This document shows positions 12,916 to 24,530 of a DNA stretch of 64,000 bases, piece after piece; within the stretch, counting starts at the first letter, position 1, and each line of letters begins with the position of its first letter. The notes under the pieces were generated by a model. It saw nothing but the letters and a program-made list of their open reading frames with translations. It ran no database searches and had not been told where the DNA came from. Origin of the DNA: Lepus europaeus (taxonomy: Eukaryota; Chordata; Mammalia; Lagomorpha; Leporidae); assembly GCF_033115175.1 (NCBI RefSeq), contig NC_084844.1:34443885-34507884 (forward strand), in the 5' to 3' direction. A program made the position numbers and the translations under genes.

Positions 12916-13159
12916 TTTGCCCACGCAATTCTGTGGTGTTGGCTCCACCTTCAGCTCCAGGAGAGGGCTGCATGTGAGGGGTTACTAGGAAATCAGGACA
13001 TTGCACTCCCAGCCTCAGTGAGTGACTGGCTTCCAGGAGAGAGAGCACTTGACCAGTCCAGACACAAGACTTCACCCTGCCACGGTGAGAAGGCTTTGTG
13101 TTGTCTGCTTGGCGCTGTAAGGACATTAAGCTTCTGCTAGAGATGAAAGGGTGCCTGAG

Positions 13160-13400
13160 CCCAGGTCCTTGGGCCCTGCACCCGCATCGGAGACCAGGAG
13201 AAGTACCTGCCTGGCTCCTGGCTTTGGATCAGCGCAGCACGCCGGCCGTAGCGGCCACTGGGGGGTGAACCAACAGAAAAAGGAAGACCTTTCTCTCTCT
13301 GTCCACTCAGCCTGTCAAAAAAAAAAAAAGAAGAAGAAGAAGGAAGGAAGGAAGGAAGGAAGGAAGGAAGGAAGGAAGGAAGGAAGGAAGGAAGGAAGGG
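13160..13400 (+). mobile_element. CSINE, group A, 5'-truncated, with a GGAA-expanded tail
   Basis: It starts inside the element at cccaggtccttgggccctg and ends with cctgtcaaaaa plus a purine tail. The flanks agggtgcctgag (13148-13159) and agggtgcccgag (13401-13412) form a target duplication with one mismatch, so it inserted already truncated and the tail later expanded. Confidence 0.88.
13341..13398 (+). repeat. (GGAA)n microsatellite, about 14 units
   Basis: Uninterrupted ggaa units grown out of the A-rich tail of the truncated CSINE. Likely length-polymorphic. Confidence 0.95.
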
Positions 13401-13412
13401 AGGGTGCCCGAG

Positions 13413-14033
13413 AACAAAGCTGGCACAGAGGCAGGACGCTCAGAGGCACCCGGAGAGCTGTGGTCCTGATAACCTCGTCTGAGCCCTCACTCTGGGGGGC
13501 CCTGAAGCCAGTGTCTTCCTGGCCTTTTCAGTTACATTGAATGGCCCTTATGGAAGGCCCGTGTTTGGGAATGAGCTCCTGTACTAGGCCCCACCAGACC
13601 AGATCATCCAGAATGGAGCCACCTGTGCTAGGTGTCATGTAATTGAACTGAAGTTAGAAACCGGCCACTTTAAAACAAAACAGAAAAATAAAAAACAGTA
13701 GAGTCGCAGAGTTGGCATGGTAAGGAAGTCCCTTCAACGCAACCCCAATCAGGAACGGAACTTTGAAGTGAATCTGCTTTTTAAACTGGTTCCTGCCTCC
13801 TTCAGCCTTCTTCTGCCTGTGAAGCCCACGCCTTCTGCTCAGCTCTTTTCTATTTTGTAGCTGTGTTGCTTCCTGGTTCATGAATAGCTCATAAAAGTCC
13901 CTTAGATAATTTACACTCAGTTTGTCAAAAATTTTGCTCTATGAAAGTTCCGGGAGCCAGGAATTCCTTTTTTCTTCTTTTAGTTGATTTGAGCTACTTT
14001 TTTTTTTTAATCACTTGTAAGTAACTCCTGACA
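13413..14033. other. Unassigned intergenic sequence
   Basis: No recognised gene or repeat. Confidence 0.4.
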
Positions 14034-14345
14034 GCCATTTATTCATTCGACCAGTGTGGGCTACCTTCAGGGTAGCAGGCATTGTTCAACTAGAGGAATA
14101 TAGCAGTGAACAAAACGGACAATTCCCGGTTGGCCTAGAACTTATATTCTATTGAAAAGAAAATGAAAAAGTACATAGGTATTGTCTATCAGTGACAAGG
14201 GCTGTCAGCTGGGTAAGAGGAAGCAAGTGGTACAAGGGACTCCCACGGAATATCTCCCTGCCACAGTGAGTTTGAGCTAGATCTAAAACATAGGAGGGAG
14301 TGAGTCATGACATCTCCGGCAGGATGGTTCCAGTAAGAGGTGACT
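14034..14345 (-). repeat. L2 LINE 3' end, antisense
   Basis: The plus strand reads as the complement of the L2 3' end: catttattcattcgaccag, ggtagcaggcattgttcaac, aatatagcagtgaacaaaac, gaacttatattctattg, and then ggagggagtgagtcatg. Truncated CSINEs follow directly. Confidence 0.7.
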
Positions 14346-14371
14346 GGCAGACAAGCCCACAGCCACTGCTG

Positions 14372-14558
14372 CTCATGTGGGAGACTCTGATGGAGTGCCA
14401 GACTCCTGACTTTGGCCTTGTCCAGCCCTAGCCATTGCAGCCATTTGGGGAGGGAACCAGCAGGTAGAAGATCTCTGTCTCTCCCCACCACCCCCCCCCC
14501 CTTTCTCCCTCTCTGTAACTCTGCCTTTCAAATAAGTAAATCTTAAAAAAAAAAAAAA
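14372..14558 (+). mobile_element. CSINE 3' half, group C
   Basis: Begins at catgtgggagactctgatgg and runs through gactttggccttgtccagcc to cctttcaaataagtaaatctt plus an A run. Head absent. Confidence 0.85.
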
Positions 14559-14561
14559 AGG

Positions 14562-14755
14562 TACGGGGTCTTTGGGACCCACACTCATGTTGGGGATCTG
14601 GAGGAAGTTCCTGGCTCCTGGCTTTGAATTGGCTCAGCTCCAGCTGTTGCAGCCATTTAGGGAGTGGACCAGCAGATGGAAGATCTCTCTTTCTCTACCT
14701 TTCTCTGTAACTCTGTTTTTCCATAAATAGATAAATAAATAAATAAAATAAAGGT
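14562..14755 (+). mobile_element. CSINE 3' half, second in tandem
   Basis: Begins near ggggtctttgggaccc and includes ctggaggaagttcctggctc and ccatttagggagtggaccag, ending ataaataaataaataaaataa. It follows the A tail of the copy at 14372-14558 almost directly. The pair may be a SINE dimer or two insertions into the same A-rich site. Confidence 0.8.
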
Positions 14756-14849
14756 GCTGATTGCTAGGAAAAGAAAAATGAAGGCAGGAGATTTATTACT
14801 GTATTGAGCCACGAGGAACTCTTAGCACTTAGTGCTGTCACTGCATACC

Positions 14850-15000
14850 ATGTATATTGACATCCGCTTTATTTCCTTCTCCCATTCAGATGTCAACTCT
14901 GTAACATTCTATTCCATTTACTACCACATCTTCAGTGTCTAGAAAAGGATCTGGTATAAAGTAAGTACTCAATAGGCATCCCTTAAATATTTCTTGAATG
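14850..15000 (+). repeat. L2 LINE 3' terminus
   Basis: The segment caccatcttcagtgtctag (with small changes), gtataaagtaagtactcaat and ttaaatatttcttgaatggg follows the L2 3' end (tagtaggtgctcaataaatatttgttgaatg). Confidence 0.55.
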
Positions 15001-15094
15001 GGAGACACTGAAAGATAAAGTTTTACTTTTTAATTTCTCTTCATACAAAGATATCTTGCTTTTATATTTTGGTAGAAGAAGTATTGATCTAGCA

Positions 15095-15255
15095 CAAGAT
15101 TTTGAATTATGTTCAAAAATAGGCAAACAATTTAAACTCCCTAAGCTTTTCTTTCCTTATCCATAAAAGGAGAGGGATAATAAGATAATGTTTGAGGCTT
15201 TACCCAGAATAATGCTTTGCATATAATAGGTGCTCAATAATTGCCTTGTAAGTCT
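15095..15255 (+). repeat. MIR SINE
   Basis: MIR-like order: aactccctaagcttttctttcc, tccataaaaggagaggg, ataatgtttgaggctttac, gcatataataggtgctcaat. Confidence 0.65.
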
Positions 15256-15549
15256 CAAAGGGTAACATGAACGAGACCACATAGTGATATGCAGATTTTT
15301 TCCAAACAAGTCATTTTGAATGGGAAGTATCATTTATTTGAGAAGTAATTTATCATGTCTCATTCTCTTCTCTGTTCAATCCACATTTCACTCAATCTCA
15401 TAACTTTAAATATCAGAGAAAAGGAAGTATCATTAGTAGTTGCCTTTCCACCAAAAAGCACTTAAGTGCATCTCGAGATGGGATAAGGGCCCTAATATGT
15501 TTAGATTAGTTTTGCTATTATAGTTGTTTCACATTAAAATGTAATGGCT

Positions 15550-15800
15550 TTGGGGTAAGCATTTAGTCCGGCTGTTAAGATGCTGTTGGAGTGCCCCACA
15601 TCGCAGTGCCTGGGCCAGCTGCTGTGAGAGCTTCCTACTCAGGTGCACCCTGGGAGCAGCAGGTGATGGCTCAACAGGTTGGATCATTGCCACCCTCATG
15701 AGAGACCTGGATTGAGTTCTCAGCTTCTGGGCATCTGGGCAGTGAACCAGTGGATGGTAACAGCTCTGTCTGTGTCTTTCTGCCTTTCAAGTACAGTTTT
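15550..15800 (+). mobile_element. CSINE, group C, diverged, with internal deletions
   Basis: Blocks ggtaagcatttagtccggctg, accctgggagcagcaggtgatgg, gagagacctggattgagttc and gcatctgggcagtgaaccag are in CSINE order. The tail is short. Confidence 0.8.
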
Positions 15801-15849
15801 ACAACATTTAAAATATCATAGCTTGGAGGCTTTAAAAATATACCTTGTT

Positions 15850-16175
15850 AGGGGTGGTGGTGGTGGCTAAGCCACACTTGGGACACCTGTATTCCATATC
15901 AGAGTGCCTGGGATCAAGTCCCACCTCCACTTCCAATCCAGCTTCCTGTTAATGCACAACTTGGGAGGCAGCAGGTGATGGTTCAAAAAGTTAGGTCCCT
16001 GCTACCCACGTGGGAGACCTAGAGAGACTTGCTGGCTTCAGGTTTTAGCCTGGCCCAGCCCTGGCTGTCATGGGCATTTGGGGAATGAAAGATCTTTCTT
16101 TCTCTCTTGCCATCCTCTCTGTTTCACTGTCTCCCAAATAAATAAAAATAAGTAAATAAATAATTTTAAAAATGC
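15850..16175 (+). mobile_element. CSINE, group C
   Basis: Head ggggtggtggtggtggctaag, then tatcagagtgcctgggatcaag, cttgggaggcagcaggtgatgg, cccacgtgggagacctag, and tail cccaaataaataaaaataag. Confidence 0.88.
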
Positions 16176-16872
16176 TTTGTGTCTTAACGGTAGACTCTGG
16201 AGTTCAAGTATCGTTACGTCATAAACCTAAGACGAGCAGACTCTGGGGAGACCATGTTCCCCAGACCTACACCTTCCCCTGGCCTCTCTGATCTGAACCT
16301 CACAGAAGGCACCAGAGGAGGGTGAAGCAGATGTGGAAGCTCAGACTCTGCAAATGTGTCCTGATCCAAATGTTAACCTCAACAGGTTAACTAGGAAGCG
16401 CCTAGAGGATCTTGTGGGTTTCCAGTAGGTTAGGATTACATTGTTAAAGGAGAGTGGCCTTTAGCAGGAGAAAAATGTGCTGAGGGAGGAGGCTTAACAG
16501 GGGTGGGATAACCAGTTGGAGCTGAGAGTCGTTCTGGATTATCACTTAAGCAGCCTGGGCATGTGGCCAAATCCTATGGGTTAATATTTCTTCCTGTTTG
16601 TTGTCCAGGATTAGGCAACAACACAGCCTCCTGTCATTCTGCTCCTCTTTGTCTGTTAAACGAACCAATAACCTGCAGGCTTTTGGACCCAGAATATTTA
16701 TTTAGCCATCAGCTTTCTCCTAGTGGGTGCACAGCATCTGTGACATTTTGGTATTGATCTATTGATGCTGGACATTATGGGGAAATGCTGGGGTGGTAAT
16801 TAAAGTTCTGGTCCTTTGGAAACCAGTATTTAGGAGCAGGTACTAAACATTACAAGATGCTAGGACTTGAAA
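16176..16872. other. Unassigned intergenic sequence
   Basis: No recognised gene or repeat. Confidence 0.4.
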
Positions 16873-16885
16873 GACAAATACTTAG

Positions 16886-17175
16886 GGCCCTGCACTGTGG
16901 CGTAGCAGGTAAGGCTGCCACCTGCAGTTCCAGCATCCCATGTGGGCGCCAGTTCGAGTCCCAGCTGCTCTACTTCCGATCCTTCTCTCTGCTATGGCCT
17001 GGGAAAGCAGTGGAAGATGGCCCAAGTCCTTGGGCCCCTGCACCTGTGTGGGAGACCCAGAGAAACTCCTGGCTCCTGGTTTTGGATTGGCACAGCTCTG
17101 GCTGTTGTGGCAATCTAAGGAGCTCTTTGCTTCTGACTCTGCCTTTCTGGTAACTCTGTCTTTCAAATAAAAAAT

Positions 17176-17207
<32 letters not shown>

Positions 17208-17215
17208 GAAAGGAA
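16886..17215 (+). mobile_element. CSINE, group B, full length
   Basis: Head ggccctgcactgtggcgtagc, block gctatggcctgggaaagcag, tail gtctttcaaataaaaaataaat and a long A run. The 13-bp duplication gacaaatacttag is exact at 16873-16885 and 17216-17228. Confidence 0.95.
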
Positions 17216-17228
17216 GACAAATACTTAG

Positions 17229-18219
17229 AGACAGCCTCTGAGGACAAACTTTTCCAAGTAGGGACAAAGTTTACTTTAGCATGCTGACTCTTCCTGTCTA
17301 CCTTGACAATACTGGATTTTTTTTAATGTAAAACATGGATTTTTACAGTGTTCAAGGAAGAGGCTGGTCAGAAAGGATGTAGAAGTGGCCACAGGACAGA
17401 GTTTTTAAATTTTGAAGTGCACCCTGCAGGATGGCTCAGAGAGTCATCTTGTGGGCTCCATTTTGTACTTTGGCTTCACAAGGACAGTGACATGTCACAA
17501 GTGACCGTGTCTGGTCTTTGTCATTACGAATACCACATCGATTTGGCCCTATTTACAACCATTGTGCTAAGAGTATCATGTGAATTATTCCATTTACTTT
17601 ACTCACACACAGAAAACAAAAAGCTCTAAAGTATGAACTGTTAACCTGCTCACTTCATGCAAAGAAAGCCGAAACCTCATCAGTAAGCTCTCAGTGGTGT
17701 GCAGTAACTGCAGAATGCAAGATCTGTCACTGGTGGAGCAAGGAACAGACTCACAAAGGTCCGGTGTCCTTGCCATGGAACACAAGGATGCAGAAGCCAG
17801 AAGAGCGATTTCCCCATGTTTCCAGGACTCTTACATTAAGAAGCATGCATACGCTTGAGAATTGTCGTCCCTTCATATTCTGCTTCTTTCCCTGAGTTGA
17901 GCACCGTGCCGTGAGCAGGAATGCAGTCATGAGCAGAAGAAAATTGTAGGCTGTAGAGGGCAGATAACTCAAATCGTTGCTGTGATACAAAGCAGTGATC
18001 CCAAGACCCTTGGGAAGATGAGGCTCCCCTAGGCCGCTTGTTTAACATGCGGATTGCCAGGCTTCTGTGGAAACGCTGAGGTTCTGGAATCTGTGCTTTA
18101 TCAGACATTGTGGTTGAATCTTATACTCAGGACAAGTTTGAGAAACACTGATATGAAGATGGGTGCCCACGTGCTCTGGGGACCAATGGTGGGGTATCTG
18201 CCCAGCTGAGGAGCTGAGG
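17229..18219. other. Mostly unassigned; possible antisense MIR at 17555-17765
   Basis: The stretch ttgtgctaagagtatcatgtg then ccatttactttactcacac resembles the complement of the MIR 3' half. The rest is not recognised. Confidence 0.35.
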
Positions 18220-18490
18220 ATGGCTTCACAGAGGTGCTGAGAGCTGAAGAGGAGGTGTGGGGACAGGAAGATTCCACCTCCCAGCAGAGGGAGCCTCGTG
18301 TTCCAGGTGTGAAAGTGTGAGCAGGCACTAACTACTTAAAGCTGAGAGCAATCAGACACCGCTGGACCGTGAAACAAAGGGAAATGGCCAGGGGGTGTGG
18401 CTGATGGAGAAGGTGGGGGACAGGTTATGAAGATGCTGGAATGCCACATGAAGACATTTGGACTTTTGGAGATGCTTTTTGGATGGTCTT
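18220..18490 (-). repeat. L2 LINE fragment, antisense
   Basis: Plus-strand phrases ggcttcacagaggtgctgag, gttccaggtgtgaaagtg and ccacatgaagacatttggac follow the L2 complement (the last matches 'ccatgctaaggagtttggac'). Confidence 0.55.
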
Positions 18491-18985
18491 GACATTTATA
18501 TTACTTATATTTGTATATATGATTTGTAATATTTATACATTATATATTGTTGTATATGTTTCTCATTTCTATATTTATTAAATGTTAATATATATTATAG
18601 TAATTGGCCTGGACTGAATTCTTTTCAGAATTTTCCTTGGCTGATACTTGGTGGGAGTATCACAGAGGAACAGGAGACTTGTTCCTCAGGTCCTCAGCCC
18701 AGGGGTGGCGGCCACACTGCTGGGAGCAGACGTGAGCCAGGAGCCTCGCGGGGAATGGGCTGGGAAAGACTGGGGAGGCCATCTCTTCCTTCTCAAGACC
18801 TTCTCTGTCCAAATCAAAGAGGATTTTCTACTTTGTTTTTCTAAAACTGGATGCTTTCATACAAAGCCAGATCTAAATGTTTAGGTATAAAATACAGAAA
18901 CCAAAATGCTTTAAAAAACGTTATTAATGCTTTCTAGCCACAAAGATAAGGAGCTCTCAAATTGAAACAAAGGGGCACTACACAC
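18491..18985. other. AT-rich and unassigned sequence
   Basis: 18495-18600 is a TA-rich stretch (tatatttgtatatatgattt and similar). The remainder is not recognised. Confidence 0.4.
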
Positions 18986-18989
18986 TCAC

Positions 18990-19252
18990 ATGTGTCCTGC
19001 CTTCCTCCCTCCCTCTCCCCTTTTAGGCCCCTCTCCCCTGTACCATTGCAATCCCTTAAGTTGTCTAATCGTACTGCATATGCATATTATATATGTATGC
19101 GTTTGTATGTTTATTAGTGCAGGTTAGACACTGTTTGTCTTCCTCCCTCACTTCACTGGGAGCCCTTGGGAGAATGTGATTTACTATCTTTGCATCCATG
19201 GGAGTGAGTGAAGGCACATAAAGTGTTCAGTAAATGTTTTTTTGAATGAACG
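18990..19252 (+). repeat. L2 LINE 3' end
   Basis: The 3' terminal pattern is readable: cactgggagcccttgggag, atctttgcatccatggg, cataaagtgttcagtaaatg and tttgaatgaacg. Upstream text to about 18990 is pyrimidine-rich and consistent with L2. Confidence 0.55.
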
Positions 19253-19338
19253 AGATAAAGAGGGCGAGAGAGAAAATAATGTTTATTCTATGAAATCATA
19301 CATTTTATGAGCAGAACTTTTAAAAAATTCAGAATTAC

Positions 19339-19606
19339 TTTTTTTTAAAGCTCAATTATTTATTTAAAGGCAAAGAGATCAATCTTCCATTTGCTGGCTC
19401 ACTCCCTAAATCCTGAAGCCAGCAGCCGGAAACTCCAGCTGGGTCTCTCTTGTGGGTGGCAGGACTCCAAGTCGTCTTCTGTTGCCTTCACAGGCACATT
19501 AGCAGGAAGGTGCATGTGAGGCAGAGGTGGGACTCACCCCCAGGCACTGTGATATGGGATGTGGGCATCCCAAGTGGTGGCTTAACCCACAGTGCCACAA
19601 GACTCG
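19339..19606 (-). mobile_element. CSINE, group C
   Basis: Complement shows tatttatttaaaggcaaagag, cttccatttgctggctcac, cacattagcaggaaggtgc, and the head complement ggcttaacccacagtgcc. Confidence 0.85.
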
Positions 19607-20944
19607 CTCAGTCATGAAGACTTTTGAGTGCTCTGATATCAAGATGTGACTTTTCTGAAACAACGTAGAATACAAGTATCTGACATGGTTTAAAAGCATA
19701 AAAATACACTCTTCTGTTTGGTGCGAATTGATTCAGTACCTGCACAAGCTATAGTGGTACACAGCAAATTTAAGCTACAACATTTGCGTGGAACTTATAA
19801 CGCTATCGTGTATGTTTTACAGGGGGAAATGTCAAGTCAGAGTCCTAAGAATGAAAGACAAAAATGTTGAATATTGGCTTCTGGAAGCTTTCAGTCCCAT
19901 AAGCTTGTTGTTTTTCTAAAGACAATTCTTACTCAATATTCATTGTAGTTATATGTATCAAATATTTAAAAGTTCCTAGAACAGAGAGCTACTTTTTATT
20001 CCACATGTGTCAATTGTCTCATTTTAGAAAACATTTAAAAATATTTCCCATTTCATCTTTAATTTTCTTAGCCTGATTCTGCAGACTAGCTCAATATCCT
20101 GTGATTATTGCATCAGGACAATGAAATATTTCAAAACTATTTTGTAAAACAATTAGATTTCTGGAAAAATAACTCATGTTTTCCTTTTGTTGTCTCATTT
20201 TAAATTGTTATTATGGAAAACTTTCCAATTGTTTTAAATGTTTACAAGTCTATTATTTTAAAATAATTTTGTCTGGAACAATAAAGTGTTGGGTTAAAAA
20301 TATATTAAATATTTGTGACAAGAAAAACAGAAACATCAAGCTTCCAGAAAAGACTGTCTGACAAAATAGCTTCTTGCTGAATACAGGGTTCTCTGTAAGA
20401 ACGTTTATATTAGAATCTGCCATTGTCCTTAAAAATCTTAACTCCGTAGAGAACTGTACATCTATCAAATTGAGTTTTCTGAAAAGATTAGTTTATTTTC
20501 AGAAAAGAAGTGTAATTAATTAATTAATTAACAATAATGTGGAAAAACATGGTGAATCACTATCAATTTGGATTCAGGCAATGTACCCGAGGAAGTAGTT
20601 CTTCTTCTTTATGAGACTGGGGCAAGGTATTGGCAGTCTTCACTCGCTCTTGTTGGGTCAGTTTACTGAGAGTCAGGGACGGTACAGGCAAAACAGAATC
20701 TTAGACACCATCTGGTTAGGGCTACCTAACCAATTCCCCCTCATTGTGCACAGGAATCACCTGCGGAGCTTTTCCAAAATGCCCATGTTCAGGCCCCACG
20801 CTCTTTCCCAAGCCCCCACCTCATTCGATCAGTCCTTTGTGGGGTCCAGAATCAGTATGTGTATATATATACATATACATATATATATAAGAGCTATTCT
20901 GTATATATATATATTTTACTGTATATACTTTGTATATATATACA
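19607..20944. other. Unassigned AT-rich sequence
   Basis: About 1.3 kb without a recognised gene. It contains a short TTAA run (20514-20530) and the TA-rich tract listed separately. The phrase attgttattatggaaaac (20204) is reminiscent of an L1M 3' UTR but too short to call. Confidence 0.4.
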
Positions 20945-20960
20945 TATATATGTATATTTT
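20857..20960. repeat. TA-rich simple repeat
   Basis: Runs of tatatatacatatacatata alternate with short unique stretches; it leads into the L1M fragment. Confidence 0.85.
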
Positions 20961-21390
20961 ACTGTGGCAAAATACACAAAACATGAAAAACCTTAAGTGT
21001 TCTTAAGTGTACCTTCAGTGGCATTAAATACATTCCATTATTGTATTATTATCACCACCATTCATCTCCAGAACATTTCTCATCTTCCTGAATAGAAACT
21101 CTGCCCACTGGACAACCATTTCCCGTTCTGCCTCCTGTGCCCCTGGCAGCCCTCATTCTGTTCTCTGTGTTTGGGAATGGGACTGTGCTAACTAACTCAT
21201 GTAAGCAGATGCCTACAATATTTGTCCTGTTGTGCCTAGCTTATTTCACTTAGCAAAAATGTTTTCCAGGCTCATTTATATTGCACCGCATGTGAGAATT
21301 TTCTTTCTTGTTAAGGCAGAATGATATTCCATTTTTTTTTAAAGTACTTTTTAAAAAAAAGATTTATTTGAAAGGCAGAGTTACAAAGAA

Positions 21391-21430
<40 letters not shown>

Positions 21431-22015
21431 TCTATCCACTGGTTCACTCCCCAGATGGCCGCAATGGCTGGAGCTGCACTGATCCAATAGGAGCCAGGAG
21501 CTTCTTCCAGGTCTCCCACGTGGGTGCAGGGACCCAAGGACTTGGGCCATCTTCTTCTGCCTTCCCAGGCCATAGTGTCAGCTAGCTCAGAAGTGGAACA
21601 GCCAGGACTCAAACCGGCGCCCATAGGGGATGCCGGCACTGTGGGCAGCAGCCTTACCCTGTACACCACAGCGCTGGCCCCATGATATTTCATTTTATGC
21701 ATATACCACATTTTGTCTATCTGTTCATCTGTTGAGGGAAATTTGGGTCACTTCCACTTTCTGGCTATGTGAATAATGCTGCTGTGAACATGAATATGAG
21801 TATCTGAAGTCCTGAGCTTAATTTTTGGGGTGTATCCCTAAAAGTAGGGTTGCTGAATCACACGGTAATTCCATAGCTAGTGTGTTGAGGAGGTGCCGTA
21901 CCAAGTCCCACAACAGCTTCCCCTCTCCATCAGCCATGCGTACACTCCAGTTTCTCAGCATCCTCCCCAACTTCAGCCAGATCTTACCATGTTTATATAA
22001 CCCTTGCTGTTAAAA
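20945..22015 (-). repeat. L1M LINE 3' UTR and end of ORF2, antisense, split by a CSINE
   Basis: The plus strand reads as the complement of an old L1M 3' end: ttactgtggcaaaatacac, gtaccttcagtggcattaaa, tcaccaccattcatctcc, agcttatttcacttagc, gatattccattt, [CSINE], accacattttgtctatctg, cactttctggctatgtg, aataatgctgctgtgaac, gttgctgaatcacacgg. The segment continues on both sides of the CSINE at 21336-21681. Confidence 0.88.
21336..21681 (-). mobile_element. CSINE, group B, inside L1M
   Basis: Plus strand runs from tail (gatttatttgaaaggcag, then a long GA tract) to the head complement cacagcgctggcccc. The target duplication atgatattccatttt (21321-21335) recurs as atgatatttcatttt (21682-21696). 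Confidence 0.94.
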
Positions 22016-22019
22016 CATT

Positions 22020-22294
22020 TTATTTTTTTTTAAAAAAAATATTTACAGAGTTACAAAGAGAGAGAGGGAGAAAGAGAGAATCTTCCATCCACTGGTTCAC
22101 TCCCCAGATGGCCACAATAGCCAAGGCTGGGCCAGGCTGAAGCCAGGAATCAGGAATTCCATTGGGTCTCCCATGTGAATGCAGGGACTCGAGCCCTTGG
22201 TTCCCAGACCTTTAGCAGGGATCTGGAAGGGAAGTGGAGCAGCCTGGACAGAAACTGGTGACAGCTTTACCCGCTATACCACAATGTTGGCCCT
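22020..22294 (-). mobile_element. CSINE, group B/C
   Basis: Complement shows aaatatttacagagttac, cttccatccactggttcac, ggccaggctgaagccagg, and the head complement taccacaatgttggccc. Confidence 0.88.
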
Positions 22295-22322
22295 TATTAA
22301 AGGATTTTCTAACCCGCTCATC

Positions 22323-22374
22323 TTTTTTTTTTATTTTTATTTTATTTTATTTTATTTTTTTGACAGGCAGAGTG

Positions 22375-22418
<44 letters not shown>

Positions 22419-22708
22419 TCTTCCTTTTTGCTGTTGGTTCACCCTCCAATGGCCGCCACAGCCAGCGCGTTGCGGCCAGCGCTCCACACTGATCCAAAGG
22501 CAGGAGCCAGGTGCTTCTCCTGGTCTCCCATGGGGTGCAGGGCCCAAGCACTTGGGCCATCCTCCACTGCACTCCCTGGCCACAGCAGAGAGCTGGCCTG
22601 GAAGAGGGGCAACCAGGACAGAATCTGGTGCCCCGATCAGGACTAGAACCCGGTGTGCCGGCGCCACAAGGCGGAGGATTAGCCTAGTGAGCCGCGGCGC
22701 GGGCCTCC
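22323..22708 (-). mobile_element. CSINE, group A, with a (TTTTA)n tail
   Basis: The tail is a patterned A-rich run on the minus strand (tattttattttatttt on plus), then tgacaggcagagtggacag, a long GA tract, and the head complement gagccgcggcgcgggcc. The flanks ctcatctttt (22317) and ctcatcttta (22711) look like the target duplication. Confidence 0.93.
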
Positions 22709-22720
22709 CTCTCATCTTTA

Positions 22721-23244
22721 ATTGTTCTGTATTTCTAGATTTTATGGTCTTTCTTGGCCCCACACAAATGTTCAAACTCTTATTCTTCTATCTTAAATAT
22801 ATACGACTGTGATTATAAAATAAATGTATAATAACCAAAACCTACAATGCTCATAATGCATAGGCCTCAGCAAGCTGAGAGTACTAATGGGGCCGTGTAG
22901 ACAGTACTATCTGATGTTTTCCTGGCTCTTGTTCCTAGGCAAACCCACTTTCCTCCCATGCTTCCTGCCTTGTGTTCGTGGCAATAATTAGTAATTACAA
23001 AGTCTCCGCAGGACCTGGGAACAGCCATGGATGTAATTACTCGGATGGCCACAGGAGGGCAGCAGCTCCCTGTCGACCCCTGACCCCAGCTCTACCATCA
23101 GGCCCAAGACCTTCCTGAAGCAGCAAACTCTGGGCAAGCCTACTGACACAGGGAGACTATCCCCATTTATAACCGGTAGCCTTTCATCCAGACTGAGATC
23201 CTCCTTGTTCTTGAACAGTCTTGAAAGAAAATGCTATCGGAAAG
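22721..23244. other. Unassigned intergenic sequence
   Basis: No recognised gene or repeat. Confidence 0.4.
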
Positions 23245-23255
23245 GTGAGACTTAG

Positions 23256-23568
23256 GGGCTGACATTGTGGTGTGGCAGGTAAAGCTGCCACCTATGATGC
23301 CAGCATCCCATGTGGGCACTTGCTTGTGTCCTGGCTGTGCCACTTCTGATTCAGCTCCCTGCTAATGCGCCTGGGAAAGCAGTGGAAGATGGCCCAAGTA
23401 CTTGGACCCCTGCCCCCCGCGGGAAACCAGGATGAAGCTCCTGGCTCCTGGCTTCGGCCTGGCCCAGCCCTGGCCTTTGCAACCATCTGGGGAGTGAACC
23501 AGAATGGAAGCTCTCTCTCCCTCTCTGTACCTCTGACTTTCACATAAATAAATAAATCTTTTAAAAAA
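23256..23568 (+). mobile_element. CSINE, group B/C, full length
   Basis: Head gggctgacattgtggtgtgg, tail cacataaataaataaatctt. The 11-bp duplication gtgagacttag is exact at 23245-23255 and 23569-23579. Confidence 0.94.
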
Positions 23569-23579
23569 GTGAGACTTAG

Positions 23580-24299
23580 AGCAGCAAACCTGTTTATTTT
23601 CTTTGTTTTCTGAATTCTACATTATGATTAGGACATGTAAGAAATGCTACAGATTACATATGCAGCTACCTTATGTGATAGGAGAGTTTTATGTAATAAT
23701 CAGCTTTTAAAAATATCCTTTAAGTCTTAAAATTTTAATTCATAAATTTTACTTATTTAGAGTCTCTTCCAATTCATCTCAACCAATTAGAATGTTAGCG
23801 CCCCTACAGTTAATGGTGTAGTCATAGCTCACGTATATCCTTGTTCATGTTTGTCTAAATAAATCTGAATGGAGCTTTTATAACTTACCAGAACTTTAGT
23901 TCTGAAAAATACATTTCCCAGACTAGTTCACAGTACCATTAGGAACCATTTAAAATCTTAGCACAAAATTGCACACAGTGTGACCATGAGACTGTTCTGT
24001 TTTTCTCTTCTTTATGTTCTTACTGGCACTAGGTTTTTATCGCTGAAAGGTTTACCAAGTCTCTTGATGCTGGGATGAAAAAATCTTTGCAAGTTCAGGA
24101 AACCAAACTCATTATGAATAAAAGACTGTGGACACAAATGGAAAAATATGGTAAATGCTCTAAGCATATTTTTGTATTCTGGAGGCAGAACTTAATTCTG
24201 ATCAAAAGATCTACAATTTTTATGAGAGGTAGAAGAAGGCAGAAAATGTTGTTGCCTTTTCTTTAATTGTTAATTAGTATATACACTTATTCCTGATTT
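23580..24299. other. Unassigned intergenic sequence
   Basis: AT-rich, with no recognised gene or repeat. Confidence 0.4.
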
Positions 24300-24530
24300 T
24301 GCTTATAACCCAAGTAAGTGTTTATCCTGGACTTTCTTTGTGTCATGCCCTCATGTGAATTAACTTGTCTGTTCCCCAGACAACCCTAAGGGACTAGTGC
24401 TATTCTCACTCATACTTTACAACTGTGGGAACTGAGCCATAGAAAGACGAATAAACTACCAGTGTGGCTCAGCGCAGTAGAAGGCTGATATGAAACCCCA
24501 GAAGTCTGGCTCTCAGACCAGCCATCACCG
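24300..24530 (-). repeat. MIR SINE, antisense
   Basis: Plus strand matches the MIR complement: gactagtgctattctcact, actttacaactgtgggaactgag, then ggctcagcgcagtagaagg and gaagtctggctctcagacc. Confidence 0.65.

Noticed and set aside
22234-22812. A 192-codon open frame with a real-looking protein sequence
   Set aside because: It translates the complement of a group A CSINE. The same peptide (GLPWGAGPKHLGHPPLHSLA and relatives) recurs at every group A copy, so it is repeat sequence and not a gene.
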